Assembly: GCA_903856295.1 (NCBI GenBank)
Contig: CAIOBP010000144.1
Span: 1-55,021, forward strand
Length of the DNA: 55,021 nt
Origin: an uncultured Rhodospirillales bacterium
Lineage (GTDB): Bacteria; Pseudomonadota; Alphaproteobacteria; Azospirillales; Azospirillaceae
Reading direction: 5' to 3'
This document shows positions 1 through 13,248 of the stretch, in pieces (the stretch's first letter is position 1; the number at the start of each line of letters is the position of its first letter). The position numbers and the translations under genes were made by a program. The notes beneath the pieces are model-generated. The model made no database searches. It was not told the DNA's origin and saw nothing but the letters and a program-made list of their open reading frames with translations.

Positions 1-73
1 GCCGAGGTTAAGGTGTATGGGGCATAAAGGCACCAGTGTGGTTCAGGTGTAAACCCCCTGACCGCCTGAGACA

Positions 74-119
74 CCAGGGGCTCTGCCCCTGGACCCCTCC
101 AAAGGCCGTCGGCCTTTGT
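74..119. repeat. Dispersed palindromic repeat, locus 1
   Basis: Two adjacent perfect hairpins: CCAGGGGC/GCCCCTGG (74-92, loop TCT) and CCAAAGGCC/GGCCTTTG (99-118, loop GTC). The same arms recur at 16.9, 20.4, 35.4 and 48.6 kb, and related ones at 8.2 and 47.9 kb. It lies just beyond the korB terminator. The first 70 bases of the window show no gene I can recognise. Confidence 0.8.
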
Positions 120-131
120 AAACCGGGACAT

Positions 132-163
132 AAAAAAAGGGGAGCCGGTCGGCTCCCCTTTTT
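132..163 (-). terminator. Bidirectional intrinsic terminator after korB
   Basis: An 8-bp GC-rich stem (GGGGAGCC 139-146, GGCTCCCC 151-158) is flanked by seven A on the left and five T on the right. It can therefore terminate on both strands. It lies 15 bases past the korB stop and should end the korAB transcript. It is distinct from the neighbouring dispersed hairpins, which lack T runs. Confidence 0.85.
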
Positions 164-177
164 CGTTATCCGCACGC

Positions 178-1017
178 TCAGAGCCGGAATTCGGCCTGGA
201 TGTGCGAGAGGTTGGTCTTGGTGTCGCGCAGCGGCGCCACCGGCGGGGCATAGGCCCGGCGGTCGGCGGCGTAGAGCGGGCCGGTGGTCAGGCCGTCATC
301 GGCGGCGATGCGGCGGGAGGCTTCCTGGAAGTCCGACGTGATCGCCTCACCGCTGGCGTGAGTCAGGGTCTTCCACTCGCGCTCTTCCGGACGGAAGGTG
401 ACGCAGGGGCTGAGCGCGTGGATGAACGAGAAGCCGGGATGCTTGATGCCCTGGACGATCAGCTTGGTCAGGCCGTTGAGATCGCCCGAGAAGCCACGGG
501 CGATGAAGTTCGCCCCCGACTGCAAGGCCACGCCCAGCGGACGGAAGGCGCTGATGCCGGTGCCGCCCGGTTGCAGATCGCTGTCCCAGTCCGGCGCCGT
601 GGTCGGCGAGGGCTGGCCCTTGGTCATGCCGTAGACTTCGTTGTCCATCACCACATAGGTGAGATCGACGTTGCGCCGGCAGGCATGGAGGAAATGATTG
701 CCGCCGATCGAGAAACCGTCGCCATCACCGCCGGCCACCAGCACGGTGAGATCCGGGCGGGCCAGCTTCAGGCCGATGGCCAGCGGCAGCGCCCGGCCGT
801 GCAGGCCGTGGAACCCATAGCAGGTGGTGTAGGCCGGAATGCGCGACGAGCAACCGATGCCCGAAACCACAACCACCTTGGCCGGATCGAGCTGAAGCTC
901 GGCAAAGGCGCGGTTGACCGCGGCCTGAATGCCGAAATGACCGCAGCCGGGGCACCAGATCGGCGTGACGTCCGACTTGTAATGCTTGGCTTCGAGTTTG
1001 GAAGTGCATCCATCCAT
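178..1017 (-). CDS. korB: 2-oxoacid:ferredoxin oxidoreductase, beta subunit
   Basis: This is the TPP-binding subunit of a 2-oxoglutarate/2-oxoacid:ferredoxin oxidoreductase, which makes acyl-CoA, CO2 and reduced ferredoxin in the cytoplasm. The 279-aa protein has the family N-terminal motif WCPGCGHFGI and the TPP signature GDGDGFSIGG followed by VVMDNEVYGMT. The length is normal for KorB, and there is no separate delta ferredoxin domain. It starts 3 bases after the korA stop, so the two are co-transcribed from the sigma-54-type promoter at 2959-2974. Substrate specificity (2-oxoglutarate versus pyruvate or other 2-oxoacids) cannot be read from the sequence with certainty. Confidence 0.93.
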   Translation of the reverse strand: MDGCTSKLEAKHYKSDVTPIWCPGCGHFGIQAAVNRAFAELQLDPAKVVVVSGIGCSSRIPAYTTCYGFHGLHGRALPLAIGLKLARPDLTVLVAGGDGDGFSIGGNHFLHACRRNVDLTYVVMDNEVYGMTKGQPSPTTAPDWDSDLQPGGTGISAFRPLGVALQSGANFIARGFSGDLNGLTKLIVQGIKHPGFSFIHALSPCVTFRPEEREWKTLTHASGEAITSDFQEASRRIAADDGLTTGPLYAADRRAYAPPVAPLRDTKTNLSHIQAEFRL

Positions 1018-1020
1018 GAT

Positions 1021-2784
1021 TCAGCTCCAGCGGCTAAGAATGTCGCAGACTTCCGAGGGACGGATCGCCAGCGGACCGGGGTGGCGCAGACTCTCGGGCG
1101 CCACGGGCAAATCGTAGTGGGCCTTGAGGTAGCCCAGGAACTGGCCGGAGTGGCTTTGCTCCACCACCAGCAGCTTCTTGACCCCCTGGAGGGCCTCGGC
1201 CAACTGGACCGGACGGGCCGGAGCCAGCAGGCGCATGGCCACCAGCCGGGTCTTGATCCCCGAGGCGCGAGCGCGGGCCAAGGCTTCGCGCACCGGCGCC
1301 GAGGTCGAGCCCCAGGTGATGATGCCGATCTCGGCATCGGCCTCGCCCTCGATCTCGGCCCACAGGGCGCCATAGTCGAAGGCTTCCAGCTTCTTGTTGC
1401 GCTTGTCGAGCTGGGAGTGATGGTCGTTGGCCTGAGATGACGGCGTGCCGCGCTCATTGTGCTCCAGACCATCGGCGGTGTACTGCCCGCCCGGCGTGCC
1501 CGGAATCGCCATTGGCGAAATCCCCGACTCGGTCAGGGCGTACCGCTTGTAAACCCCGGCCTTGGGCTCGACCGGCTGCAGGCGCCGGGTGCCGAAATCG
1601 ACCTCCTTCGGCGCCGGAATCACCGACTTGGCCTGGGCCATCAGCTGATCCGACAGCACGAACACCGCGGTCTGCAAGGTCTCGGCGAGATGCACCGACC
1701 ACTGGGTGGTCAGCACATTGTCCTCGACCGACAGCGGCGCCAGCACCACATGGGGGGCGTCGCCATGCAAGCCGTAGAGCGCGATGTTGAGATCGGTCTG
1801 CTCCGACTTGGTGGGAATGCCGGTGGAAGGACCGCCGCGCATGACGTTGAAGATCACCAGCGGCACTTCAGCGCACACCGCGAGACCGATGGTCTCCAGC
1901 TTCAGCGCCAAACCGGGGCCGGAGGTGGTGGTCAGCGACGGCACGCCGCCATAGGACGCGCCGACCGCCATCTGCACCGCCGCGATCTCGTCCTCGGCCT
2001 GACAGAGCACGCCGCCAACCGCGGCGAAGCGCGGCGCCACCCATTCCAGCAGATCGGTGGCCGGGGTGATCGGGTAGAGCGCCGCGAAGCGGATGCCGCC
2101 CTTGAGCGCACCGTAGCCGGCCGCCTGATTGCCGGTGATCACCCAGCGCTCCGGCTTGGCGCCGCTGGTGCTCTTAGGCTCCGGCAGCTTGAGCGCGCCG
2201 GCGGCGCCGTAGGTGGCCGCGAGTTGCACGCCGATGTCGTAGCCGGCGCGGATCGCCTGGGAGCACTCCTCGAGACTGACCTTCTTTTCGATCAAGGTCG
2301 CCGCCACGGTCTCGATCATCGCCTCTTCAGGCAAGCCGATCAGCGCCGCCACGGTGCCCAGCGAAATGATGTTGGGGCGGGCGCCGCGAATGTCCTCGGC
2401 CAGTCTGGCGAAGGGCGCCGTGACGTTGAGCGCGCCGTAGGCCGCGATCTTCTCGGGCACGTCGCCGGCATCGTCGTCGGCGATGGCGATGCTCTGGGGT
2501 CCCAGCGGAATTTCGGCGACAAAGCGCTCGACGTTACGCCAGTCGAGCGCAACCAGAATGTCGAAGCGGTCGCCATGCCCCGACACCGGCCGCCGGGCCA
2601 GCCTTACCAAAGCCGCCGCCTCGCCGCCGCGAATCTGCGGGCCGACGGTCCGGGTCATCAAACCGTACCAGCCGGCCTTGCCCGCCGCCTCCAGCAGCAA
2701 GGTGCCGGCGGTGATCGCGCCCGCGCCGCCGCTGCCGGTGATGGCGATCGAAACCGAGTCCGTCGCCGAAGTGAACTGTGTCAT
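1021..2784 (-). CDS. korA: 2-oxoacid:ferredoxin oxidoreductase, alpha (gamma-alpha fused) subunit
   Basis: Partner of KorB. The 587-aa protein fuses an N-terminal gamma-type domain (ITGSGGAGAITAG near residue 15, TVGPQIRGGEAAALVRL near 45) to the alpha pyrimidine-binding domain (ALYPITPATDLLEW, then TTTSGPGLALKLETIGLA and MRGGPSTGIPTKSEQTD). I place the start at the ATG at 2784 because an AGAGGG ribosome site lies just upstream. The reading frame stays open 34 codons further, but that extension is low-complexity and probably untranslated. Its promoter has -24/-12 elements and a NifA-type site, which suggests a role in supplying reduced ferredoxin during nitrogen fixation. That link is inference. 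Confidence 0.92.
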   Translation of the reverse strand: MTQFTSATDSVSIAITGSGGAGAITAGTLLLEAAGKAGWYGLMTRTVGPQIRGGEAAALVRLARRPVSGHGDRFDILVALDWRNVERFVAEIPLGPQSIAIADDDAGDVPEKIAAYGALNVTAPFARLAEDIRGARPNIISLGTVAALIGLPEEAMIETVAATLIEKKVSLEECSQAIRAGYDIGVQLAATYGAAGALKLPEPKSTSGAKPERWVITGNQAAGYGALKGGIRFAALYPITPATDLLEWVAPRFAAVGGVLCQAEDEIAAVQMAVGASYGGVPSLTTTSGPGLALKLETIGLAVCAEVPLVIFNVMRGGPSTGIPTKSEQTDLNIALYGLHGDAPHVVLAPLSVEDNVLTTQWSVHLAETLQTAVFVLSDQLMAQAKSVIPAPKEVDFGTRRLQPVEPKAGVYKRYALTESGISPMAIPGTPGGQYTADGLEHNERGTPSSQANDHHSQLDKRNKKLEAFDYGALWAEIEGEADAEIGIITWGSTSAPVREALARARASGIKTRLVAMRLLAPARPVQLAEALQGVKKLLVVEQSHSGQFLGYLKAHYDLPVAPESLRHPGPLAIRPSEVCDILSRWS

Positions 2785-2958
2785 GGATGGTCCCTCTGAT
2801 CCTGATCTTCCGTCGCCACCGCCCTCGCCCAGGCGGTCAGACCCCCCGGTTCCCCTCCGCTTAGCGGATGGAGCGCGCTCTGGCAACCCCGGTTCGCCGC
2901 GATTCTGACCCGAGATTGCCGTGTGGCTTCTCGGATACTGCTTTTAAGCTCATTTCCT

Positions 2959-2974
2959 GGCAACTTTCGTGCCA
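2959..2974 (-). promoter_or_regulatory. Sigma-54 (RpoN) -24/-12 promoter for korAB
   Basis: The minus strand reads TGGCACG-AAAG-TTGCC. This matches the sigma-54 core consensus TGGCACG-N4-TTGCW at every position except the last, with the required GG-N10-GC spacing. The predicted start is near 2948, giving a leader of about 165 nt before the korA ATG. Sigma-54 promoters need an enhancer-binding activator, and a TGT-N10-ACA site lies about 78 bp upstream of the predicted start. Confidence 0.82.
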
Positions 2975-3017
2975 CTCCGCCAGCCATGGCGCCGCCTAGC
3001 GCCTTGACCCGACACAC

Positions 3018-3033
3018 TGTTGCGAATCCGACA
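3018..3033. promoter_or_regulatory. NifA-type upstream activator site
   Basis: TGT, ten bases, ACA: the NifA enhancer consensus TGT-N10-ACA. Its centre is about 78 bp upstream of the predicted sigma-54 start for korAB, within the usual range for NifA sites. The motif is short and can occur by chance, so the case rests on its pairing with a good -24/-12 element. NtrC and other activators use different sites. Confidence 0.6.
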
Positions 3034-3386
3034 AGCCGCGTCCGATCCCCGACAGCCGCGCCACACCCGCGCCCCGGCCGGTGTCGAATTTCAAGAGATC
3101 GCCGCGAAGAGCCGGCCCTCCGGGGACGTCCCTTCCCCAGCCGCGTCCAAACGGCGGCACGGCCAGCGACTCGGAAAAATACGTATGAAGCGGCCACGGC
3201 GGCCCCACCGGGCGATCCCTGGCCTTCGGGCTTCGCCCGAGGCGGTGGCGACAATGCGCCGAACCACAAAAGAGACATGCCAACGACTCCGAGTAAGCCA
3301 AGCGGAGTCACAGCAAAAACCGGGCCAACCACCACCCCATCCCTTCCCTCCCCCGGGCAAGCCGGGAGAGGGCGGGGGGAGTCCGA

Positions 3387-5495
3387 TTACGCCTTCTTGG
3401 TCAGGTCCTCACCGGTGGCCTGATCCACCTGCTTCATCGACAGCTTGACCTTGCCGCGATCGTCGAAGCCCAGCACCTTGACCTTCACCGGGTCGCCGAC
3501 CTTGACCACATCCGCGACCTTGCCGACCCGTTCGCGGGCCAGTTCAGAGATGTGAACCAGGCCGTCGCGGCTGCCCAGGAAGTTGACGAAGGCGCCGAAA
3601 TCGACCACCTTCACCACCTTGCCGTCGTAGACGATGCCCAGTTCGGGCTCGGCGACGATGCCCTTGATCCAGTTGATCGCCGCCAGCGCCGCCTTGCTGT
3701 CAACCGCCGCGACCTTGACCGTGCCGTCGTCGTCGATATCGACCTTGGCGCCGGTGACTTCGCAGATCTCGCGGATCACCTTGCCGCCGGAGCCGATCAC
3801 GTCCCGGATCTTCTCCTTCGGCACCGTGATCACGGTGATGCGCGGGGCGTTCTGGTTGACTTCCTCGCGGGCACCGCCGATGCACCGGGCCATTTCACCC
3901 AGAATATGGATGCGGCCTTCCTGAGCCTGGGCCAGCGCGATCTTCATGATCTCCTCGGTGATCGAGGTGATCTTGATGTCCATCTGGAGCGCGGTGACGC
4001 CGGCAACCGTGCCCGCGACCTTGAAGTCCATGTCGCCGAGATGATCCTCGTCGCCGAGGATGTCGGTCAGCACCGCGAAGCCATGATCTTCCTTGATCAG
4101 GCCCATGGCGATGCCGGCCACCGGACGCGGCAGCGGCACACCGGCATCCATCAGCGCCAGCGAGGTGCCGCACACCGTGGCCATCGACGAGGAGCCGTTG
4201 GACTCGGTGATCTCGGAGACCACGCGGATGGTGTAGGGGAAGGCCTCCTTGGTCGGCAGCATCTTGCGCACCGCCCGCCAGGCCAGCTTGCCGTGACCGA
4301 TCTCGCGACGGCCCGGGGAGCCCATGCGCCCGACTTCACCCACCGAGTAGGGAGGGAAGTTGTAGTGGAGCATGAAGTTCTCGCGGTATTCGCCCTCGAG
4401 GGCGTCGATGATCTGCTCATCCTGGCTGGTGCCGAGAGTGGCCACCACCAGCGCCTGGGTTTCGCCGCGGGTGAACAGCGCCGAACCATGGGCGCGCGGC
4501 AGCACGCCGACCTCGCCGATGATCGGACGCACGGTCTTGGTGTCACGACCATCGACCCGGCGGCCGGTGGCCAGCACCGCACCGCGCAGGATGTCGCTCT
4601 CCAAATCGTGGTAAACGCTGGAGATCGCCTCGGCGGTGAATTCCTCGGCCAGCGCTTCCTTGGCCTTGGCCTTGGCGGCGCCGATCTTCACGTAGCGGGC
4701 CTGCTTGACGGTCTCGGTGTAGGCGGCGGCAACGTCGGCGCCGACCACGTCCTTGAGTCGCGCCATCACCGCCTTGCGGTCGAAGGCCGGCTCGGGCAGG
4801 GTCCAGGGCTCTTTGGCGCACTGCTCGGCCAACTCGATGATCGCCTGAATCACCGGCTGGAACGAGCGGTGGCCGAACATCACCGCGCCGAGCATGGTCT
4901 CTTCCGAGAGTTCCTTGGCCTGGGACTCGACCATCAGCACGCCTTCGACGGTGCCGGCGACCACGAGGTCAAGCTCGGAGCCTTCCAGCTCTTCGGAGGT
5001 CGGGTTGAGCAGGTATTCGCCATTCTTGTAACCGACGCGGGCGGCGCCCACCGGACCCATGAACGGAATGCCGGAAATGGTCAGCGCCGCCGAGGTGCCG
5101 ATCATGGCGACGACGTCGGGATCGTTCTCGAGATCGTGGCTGAGCACGGTGCAGACGATCTGGGTCTCGTTGCGGAAACCATCGGCGAACAGCGGCCGGA
5201 TCGGCCGATCGATCAGGCGGCTGACCAGGGTTTCCTTTTCGGTCGGCCGGCCTTCGCGCTTGAAGAAGCCACCCGGAATCTTGCCGGCGGCAAAAGTCTT
5301 TTCCTGATAATTGACGGTGAGCGGGAAAAAATCGATTCCCGGCCGGACCGTACGCGCGGCGGTGGCGGTGCACAGCACCACGGTCTCGCCATAGGTGGCC
5401 ACCACGGCGCCATCGGCCTGACGGGCGATCTTGCCGGTCTCAAGGGTCAGCTTGCGGCCACCCCACATGATTTCCTTACGATAAACCTTGAACAT
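3387..5495 (-). CDS. pnp: Polyribonucleotide nucleotidyltransferase (PNPase)
   Basis: Phosphorolytic 3'-5' exoribonuclease of mRNA decay and a degradosome component. The 702-aa protein has the expected order: RNase PH domain 1 (from about residue 10), an all-helical linker, RNase PH domain 2 ([19 protein letters not shown] near 315, with [14 protein letters not shown]), a KH domain ([18 protein letters not shown] near 565) and a C-terminal S1 domain ([18 protein letters not shown] near 625). A GGAAGGA ribosome site precedes the ATG. It lies downstream of rpsO as usual, but two unrelated small genes separate them. PNPase usually autoregulates through its processed leader. I see no specific element in the 116-bp gap upstream. 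Confidence 0.98.
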   Translation of the reverse strand: MFKVYRKEIMWGGRKLTLETGKIARQADGAVVATYGETVVLCTATAARTVRPGIDFFPLTVNYQEKTFAAGKIPGGFFKREGRPTEKETLVSRLIDRPIRPLFADGFRNETQIVCTVLSHDLENDPDVVAMIGTSAALTISGIPFMGPVGAARVGYKNGEYLLNPTSEELEGSELDLVVAGTVEGVLMVESQAKELSEETMLGAVMFGHRSFQPVIQAIIELAEQCAKEPWTLPEPAFDRKAVMARLKDVVGADVAAAYTETVKQARYVKIGAAKAKAKEALAEEFTAEAISSVYHDLESDILRGAVLATGRRVDGRDTKTVRPIIGEVGVLPRAHGSALFTRGETQALVVATLGTSQDEQIIDALEGEYRENFMLHYNFPPYSVGEVGRMGSPGRREIGHGKLAWRAVRKMLPTKEAFPYTIRVVSEITESNGSSSMATVCGTSLALMDAGVPLPRPVAGIAMGLIKEDHGFAVLTDILGDEDHLGDMDFKVAGTVAGVTALQMDIKITSITEEIMKIALAQAQEGRIHILGEMARCIGGAREEVNQNAPRITVITVPKEKIRDVIGSGGKVIREICEVTGAKVDIDDDGTVKVAAVDSKAALAAINWIKGIVAEPELGIVYDGKVVKVVDFGAFVNFLGSRDGLVHISELARERVGKVADVVKVGDPVKVKVLGFDDRGKVKLSMKQVDQATGEDLTKKA

Positions 5496-5611
5496 CTTGC
5501 TGTCTTCCTTCCATCCGACACCCGGTCACCCCGGATTGGGTGCCCACGGGCCGAGGTGCTGTCGGCGTCGTCAACCTCGTAATTTCGTCATTCCTAGCGT
5601 ATTTTTCCGCT

Positions 5612-6154
5612 CTAAAAACAAAAGAACCGTAGCATCCGACTCCAAAACGTCTTTTTCTCAGAAAGGGGTGCATAATGCCTGTGCAGTAAATCCATAACCA
5701 ATATCAAGGTTCTGTCATCGCATTCACCGCTTGCGACCCGGACGCTGATCAGTCTAACGACTTCTTCACTCACCGACTCCTCAACGTCTCGCAACTGCAC
5801 CTTCAGCAGCGCCAGGGCGACCCGATAAGCAAACCAGACATTGGCCATACTGTGATTAACGGAATCCCGCACATTCTTTTCCGCGCGAATGGGAGAATGG
5901 CACAGAATTTGCCGGATGGTTAACGCCGCCTGCTTTTGCCGGTTGATGAGACCCGTCAGCCGATTGGCTTTCTTGAATCTTTCAACCTCACAAAAATAGC
6001 GGTTCACAAGCTCGGAGATCGCCGGCCTGTTGAACGAGAAGGTTTCATCACCCTCGGAAAGGTCGACACAAAGAGACGCTGCGGTCTCACAAAGAAGATC
6101 GCAGCGTCCCTTTTCTCTTTCGAGCTGAGCATCGGCATCGCAGGGTGATGTCAC
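5612..6154 (-). CDS. Hypothetical protein, 180 aa, between rpsO and pnp
   Basis: Not recognised. The frame opens with GTG and encodes a soluble, charged, probably helical protein with about eight cysteines, two near the N terminus (CDLLC) and one at the very end (FFCF). There is no signal peptide or membrane segment. Base composition is visibly less GC-rich than in flanking rpsO and pnp, which suggests later acquisition. It lies on the operon strand, so it may ride on rpsO-pnp read-through. The ribosome site is weak, and no internal methionine gives a better start before residue 100. It could be a lineage-specific gene or a decaying one. Confidence 0.55.
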   Translation of the reverse strand: MTSPCDADAQLEREKGRCDLLCETAASLCVDLSEGDETFSFNRPAISELVNRYFCEVERFKKANRLTGLINRQKQAALTIRQILCHSPIRAEKNVRDSVNHSMANVWFAYRVALALLKVQLRDVEESVSEEVVRLISVRVASGECDDRTLILVMDLLHRHYAPLSEKKTFWSRMLRFFCF

Positions 6155-6217
6155 TCGGTTAATCCCGCCACTCCCCCTTGCGCCGACCCGCCACCCATCG
6201 TCTGCCTGCCACAGCCT

Positions 6218-6418
6218 TCACTTCTCTGCGTCGGACAGGCAATTGCTGTCGATTCGTTGGAACACGGCGGTCATGATCCGGCGATTGTCGGCCCGGTTCA
6301 CCGCGTCGGTCTGCCGGTAATCCTCGGCAGAGAACGGCGGAGAATCGTTCTTCATCACCCAATTCTTGATGCGTTGGGAAAACCCACCCCTCCACCGAAC
6401 TTGAGTGTCGTCGGCCAT
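6218..6418 (-). CDS. Small hypothetical protein, 66 aa
   Basis: Not recognised. From the ATG at 6418 it starts MADDTQVRWRGGFSQRIKNW and is charged and soluble. The same frame could start 18 codons earlier at a TTG. I prefer the ATG because a G-rich stretch (GGGGTGG) lies 4-10 bases upstream. It sits 71 bases after rpsO on the same strand. Together with the 180-aa gene downstream it forms an insertion between rpsO and pnp, genes that are usually adjacent. Supporting evidence is only its position, strand and uninterrupted frame. Confidence 0.45.
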   Translation of the reverse strand: MADDTQVRWRGGFSQRIKNWVMKNDSPPFSAEDYRQTDAVNRADNRRIMTAVFQRIDSNCLSDAEK

Positions 6419-6473
6419 GTCACCACCCCGTTTCTTCAACGGCAGAGACTCACGCTGAATCTGGGTTGTCAAG

Positions 6474-6489
6474 GTGCTTTTTCAAGCAC
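6474..6489 (-). terminator. Hairpin directly after the rpsO stop
   Basis: On the transcribed strand GTGCTT-GAAA-AAGCAC forms a perfect 6-bp stem closed by a GNRA tetraloop, touching the rpsO stop codon. There is no T run, so it is more likely a 3'-end stabiliser or RNase processing site between rpsO and the downstream genes than a true intrinsic terminator. Confidence 0.45.
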
Positions 6490-6759
6490 TCAGCGCCGCA
6501 GACCGAGTCGCTGGATCAGCGTGTCGTAGCGGGCGTTGTCCTTGCCCTTGAGATAGTCGAGGAGACGGCGGCGCTGGCCGACCATCACCAGCAGACCACG
6601 CCGGGAGTGGAAATCCTTGGAGTGGATCTTGAGGTGCTCGGTCAGGTTGCTGATCCGCTCGGAGAGGATCGAAACCTGGACTTCGGGCGAGCCGGTGTCA
6701 CCGGGCTTAACGGCATATTCAGCGATCAGCGCGGTCTTGCGCTCTGCGGTAATCGACAT
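6490..6759 (-). CDS. rpsO: 30S ribosomal protein S15
   Basis: Primary 16S rRNA-binding protein of the small subunit platform. The 89-aa protein has the standard family length and sequence, with the signature [20 protein letters not shown] and the C-terminal [12 protein letters not shown]. The ATG at 6759 is preceded by GGAG at a good distance; the 22 extra upstream codons in frame are not part of S15. It follows truB by 14 bases in the rimP-to-pnp operon. Confidence 0.98.
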   Translation of the reverse strand: MSITAERKTALIAEYAVKPGDTGSPEVQVSILSERISNLTEHLKIHSKDFHSRRGLLVMVGQRRRLLDYLKGKDNARYDTLIQRLGLRR

Positions 6760-6773
6760 CGGGGTCTCCGTGA

Positions 6774-7715
6774 TTAGATGTTGATAACACGCACCGGGCG
6801 GATTTCCGCGCCTTCGAGTCGGCACAGCGCCACCGGCCGACGCGCGGTGGTGGCCAGCAGCATGACGTCACGTCCGGCGGAGTCGTCGATCAGCTTTTCC
6901 AGCCGCTCGAAATCCTGCCGACGCAACAATGCCACCGTCTGTCCTTGTCTCAACCGGTGCGCCTCTTCCGCCGTCAGGGCCAGCGCCGGGATGTCGTCCA
7001 GCGCGGTCTCGATCGGCAGCAGATGGCTGTCGAGGTCGGCACCCTGCCCGAGCGCCGCCAATTCGTCCAGAGAAATCGCTCGGTCCAGGCCAAACCGCCC
7101 GACCGAAAGCCGGCGCAGTTCGGCGACATGGCCGAGGCAGCCCAGCGCCCGGCCGATATCGCGAGCCAGCGAGCGCATATAGGTGCCCTTGCCGCACACC
7201 ACCTCGAAATCGGCGTGATCGGCGTCGGGTTGGCCGATCAGGGTCAACCGGTCGACGCGCACCGTGCGGGCTTCGAGGTCCAGCACCTCGCCGGCGCGGG
7301 CAAGATCGTAGGCCCGCTCGCCCTCGAGCTTGATCGCCGAAAACTGGGGCGGAATCTGCTGAATCTCGCCGATGAAGGCGGCCAGCGCCGCCTCGATCGC
7401 CGCCGTCTCGGGCCGGCGGTCGCGACGATCGATCACCTCGCCGGCACGGTCGTCGGTGTTGCGCTCCTCACCCCAGCGGGCGCGGAAATGGTAGCACTTG
7501 GTGCCGTCCATGGCGTAAGCGACCGTCTTGGTCGCCTCGCCGAGAGCGATCGGCAAAACCCCGGTGGCGATCGGGTCCAGCGTGCCGCCGTGACCAGCCT
7601 TTTCGGCCTGAAACAGCCAGCGCACCTTGCCGACCACCTGGGTCGAGGTCATGCCCTCGGGCTTGTCCACCACCAGCCAGCCGCTGACCGGCCGTCCGCG
7701 CTTCTTACGCGCCAT
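6774..7715 (-). CDS. truB: tRNA pseudouridine(55) synthase
   Basis: Makes pseudouridine 55 in the T loop of tRNAs. The 313-aa protein shows the family start [18 protein letters not shown] and the catalytic motif [20 protein letters not shown], whose Asp is the nucleophile. The ATG at 7715 overlaps the end of rbfA by 11 bases; the upstream in-frame extension lies wholly inside rbfA and is a shadow. The rbfA-truB-rpsO-pnp order is conserved in proteobacteria. Confidence 0.97.
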   Translation of the reverse strand: MARKKRGRPVSGWLVVDKPEGMTSTQVVGKVRWLFQAEKAGHGGTLDPIATGVLPIALGEATKTVAYAMDGTKCYHFRARWGEERNTDDRAGEVIDRRDRRPETAAIEAALAAFIGEIQQIPPQFSAIKLEGERAYDLARAGEVLDLEARTVRVDRLTLIGQPDADHADFEVVCGKGTYMRSLARDIGRALGCLGHVAELRRLSVGRFGLDRAISLDELAALGQGADLDSHLLPIETALDDIPALALTAEEAHRLRQGQTVALLRRQDFERLEKLIDDSAGRDVMLLATTARRPVALCRLEGAEIRPVRVINI

Positions 7716-8139
7716 CGTCGGGGTCCTCGCCCAAATCATCTTGTTCCTGGGGCGCCGCGAGGTCGCGCGCCACCTCGGGCTGATGCAGAATGGTCTCGAT
7801 GCGGGCGGCATGCTCGAACGAGGTGTCGGCTTCGAAGCTGAGATTGGGCGCAAACCGCAGGTTGATCTCGTGGGCGACCTGCCCGCGCAGAAAACCGGCG
7901 GCATGACGCAGCGCCTTGACCGCGGTGGCGATGTCACCACCGCCGAGCGGCGTCACGAACACCGTGGCGTTGCGCAAATCCGGACTCACCCGAACCTCGG
8001 TAATCGTGAGGTTCAAGCTCTGCAAGGTCGGGTCCCGAAAGTCCCCACGCTGAAACAGCGCCGAAAGCACGTGACGCACTTCCTCGCCCACCCGCAACTG
8101 CCGCTGCGACGCCGGTCGCGCCGAATGTTTATGTGTCAT
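7705..8139 (-). CDS. rbfA: Ribosome-binding factor A
   Basis: Late 30S assembly factor that binds 16S rRNA near helix 1. The 144-aa protein has the KH-like RbfA fold: RVGEEVRHVLSALFQRGDFR at the N terminus, then TITEVRVSPDLRNATVFVTPLG, and a helical stretch ending in an acidic tail rich in Asp and Glu. The ATG at 8139 is preferred over an upstream TTG. A dispersed palindromic repeat separates it from infB, so the repeat lies inside the operon. Confidence 0.96.
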   Translation of the reverse strand: MTHKHSARPASQRQLRVGEEVRHVLSALFQRGDFRDPTLQSLNLTITEVRVSPDLRNATVFVTPLGGGDIATAVKALRHAAGFLRGQVAHEINLRFAPNLSFEADTSFEHAARIETILHQPEVARDLAAPQEQDDLGEDPDDGA

Positions 8140-8161
8140 AGCCTGGCCCAAATCATGGGGT

Positions 8162-8209
8162 CTGGGGCCTCAAGGCCCCAGTGGGGTCCCAAGGGGCGGC
8201 GCCCCTTGG
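8162..8209. repeat. Dispersed palindromic repeat, locus 2 (inside operon)
   Basis: Two perfect hairpins, CTGGGGCCT/AGGCCCCAG (8162-8181) and CCAAGGGGC/GCCCCTTGG (8189-8209), fill the gap between the infB stop and the rbfA start. There is no T run. This is the one copy that sits between two genes almost certainly co-transcribed, so it will be part of the operon mRNA. Confidence 0.8.
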
Positions 8210-8219
8210 AGTCCTTCTG

Positions 8220-10942
<2,723 letters not shown>

Positions 10943-10946
<4 letters not shown>

Positions 10947-11675
10947 TGGTACCCGACTGGTCCGTCATTGATCGGTTGACCGGCGGGCGAACGCCCGGCC
11001 GGCAGGTCCCTGAGCCCCATCAGTCTGCCGGCATCGACCCTCAGGCGGTCGGCCAGCGCCCCACGCGCGATCAGCGCATGGACAGTCATGTCGCGGCCCA
11101 GTGCCGCCCCCAGTGCCGCGGAGCCGAACAGCTCCAGCACCGGCAGCTCACCGGCCAAACCCCGGATCTTGCCCCGGCCGTCGGCGGCGCCATCGGCGGC
11201 GGCCAGCACCAGACCCGGCACCCCGGTCCGGCACACCCGGCCGGCCTGGAGCGCTTCCCGCACCTTCTCGAACCCCGCGACCGCCTGTCCGGCGCGCCGG
11301 GCCAAACCTATCGCATCCAGACAACGCCGTTCCATGAGCGCGGTCAAGCGCGAGAGCAGATCCGGCTCGACTCGCACCGCGCGCCGGGCCGCCTTGGCGA
11401 ACAGCTTGCGCGCCACCGCCCGCTCGATCAACGCCCGCTCGGCGGTCAGCCACAGACCGCGCCCCGGCAATGAACCGTCCAGATCGGGAACCACCACACC
11501 ATCGGGAGAGACGACGAACCGGATCATACCGATTTTCGGCTGGACCGTACCGCTTACGATGCAACGGCGCAGCGGATCGCGGCGGTCGCGCGTCTCCTCT
11601 GCCCCGTCCAGCGGGTCGGCGTCCAGTTCGATCGGCACCAGTCCCCCGTCCAGACTCGTGTTCCGTCCCCCGTCC

Positions 11676-11692
<17 letters not shown>
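10943..11692 (-). CDS. YlxR (DUF448)-L7Ae-like fused RNA-binding protein
   Basis: The 249-aa protein joins two small RNA-binding modules. The YlxR/DUF448 domain (about residues 30-115) has [27 protein letters not shown] and GRGLWL. The L7Ae/ribosomal-L30e-like domain (about 125-215) begins [20 protein letters not shown]. This fusion between nusA and infB is typical of alphaproteobacteria. Its precise role is not settled; ribosome or RNase P-related functions have been proposed for YlxR. It overlaps nusA by 17 bases and infB by 4, so translational coupling is likely. The ATG at 11692 is chosen because everything upstream lies inside nusA. Confidence 0.9.
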
Positions 11693-13172
<1,480 letters not shown>

Positions 13173-13248
13173 AACTCAGGGTTCCCCGAACTCGTTGACA
13201 CTAAGGATAATGGACATGAACTGGAGCATGATCGTCACCCGGCTAAAC

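Larger units (their letters stand above)
2785..3386. other. 602-bp intergenic region between korA and pnp
   Basis: No convincing gene: open frames here look like GC-driven shadows with no recognisable domain or ribosome site. It holds the sigma-54 promoter (2959-2974) and NifA-type site (3018-3033) for korAB. It also has a small hairpin (TCGGGC/GCCCGA, 3226-3240) and a C-rich/G-rich inverted segment near 3350-3380 just after the pnp stop, with no T run. I see no clear intrinsic terminator for pnp. Confidence 0.6.

Noticed and set aside
1-70. Possible tRNA or small RNA at the window start
   Set aside because: I could not fold a cloverleaf or find a T-arm GGTTC context with matching acceptor arms; the stretch is too short and cut by the window edge.
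2781-3335. 184-codon minus-strand frame between korA and pnp
   Set aside because: No ribosome site, no domain and an Arg/Gly/Ala-rich composition typical of shadow frames. It overlaps the sigma-54 promoter and runs into the korA start.
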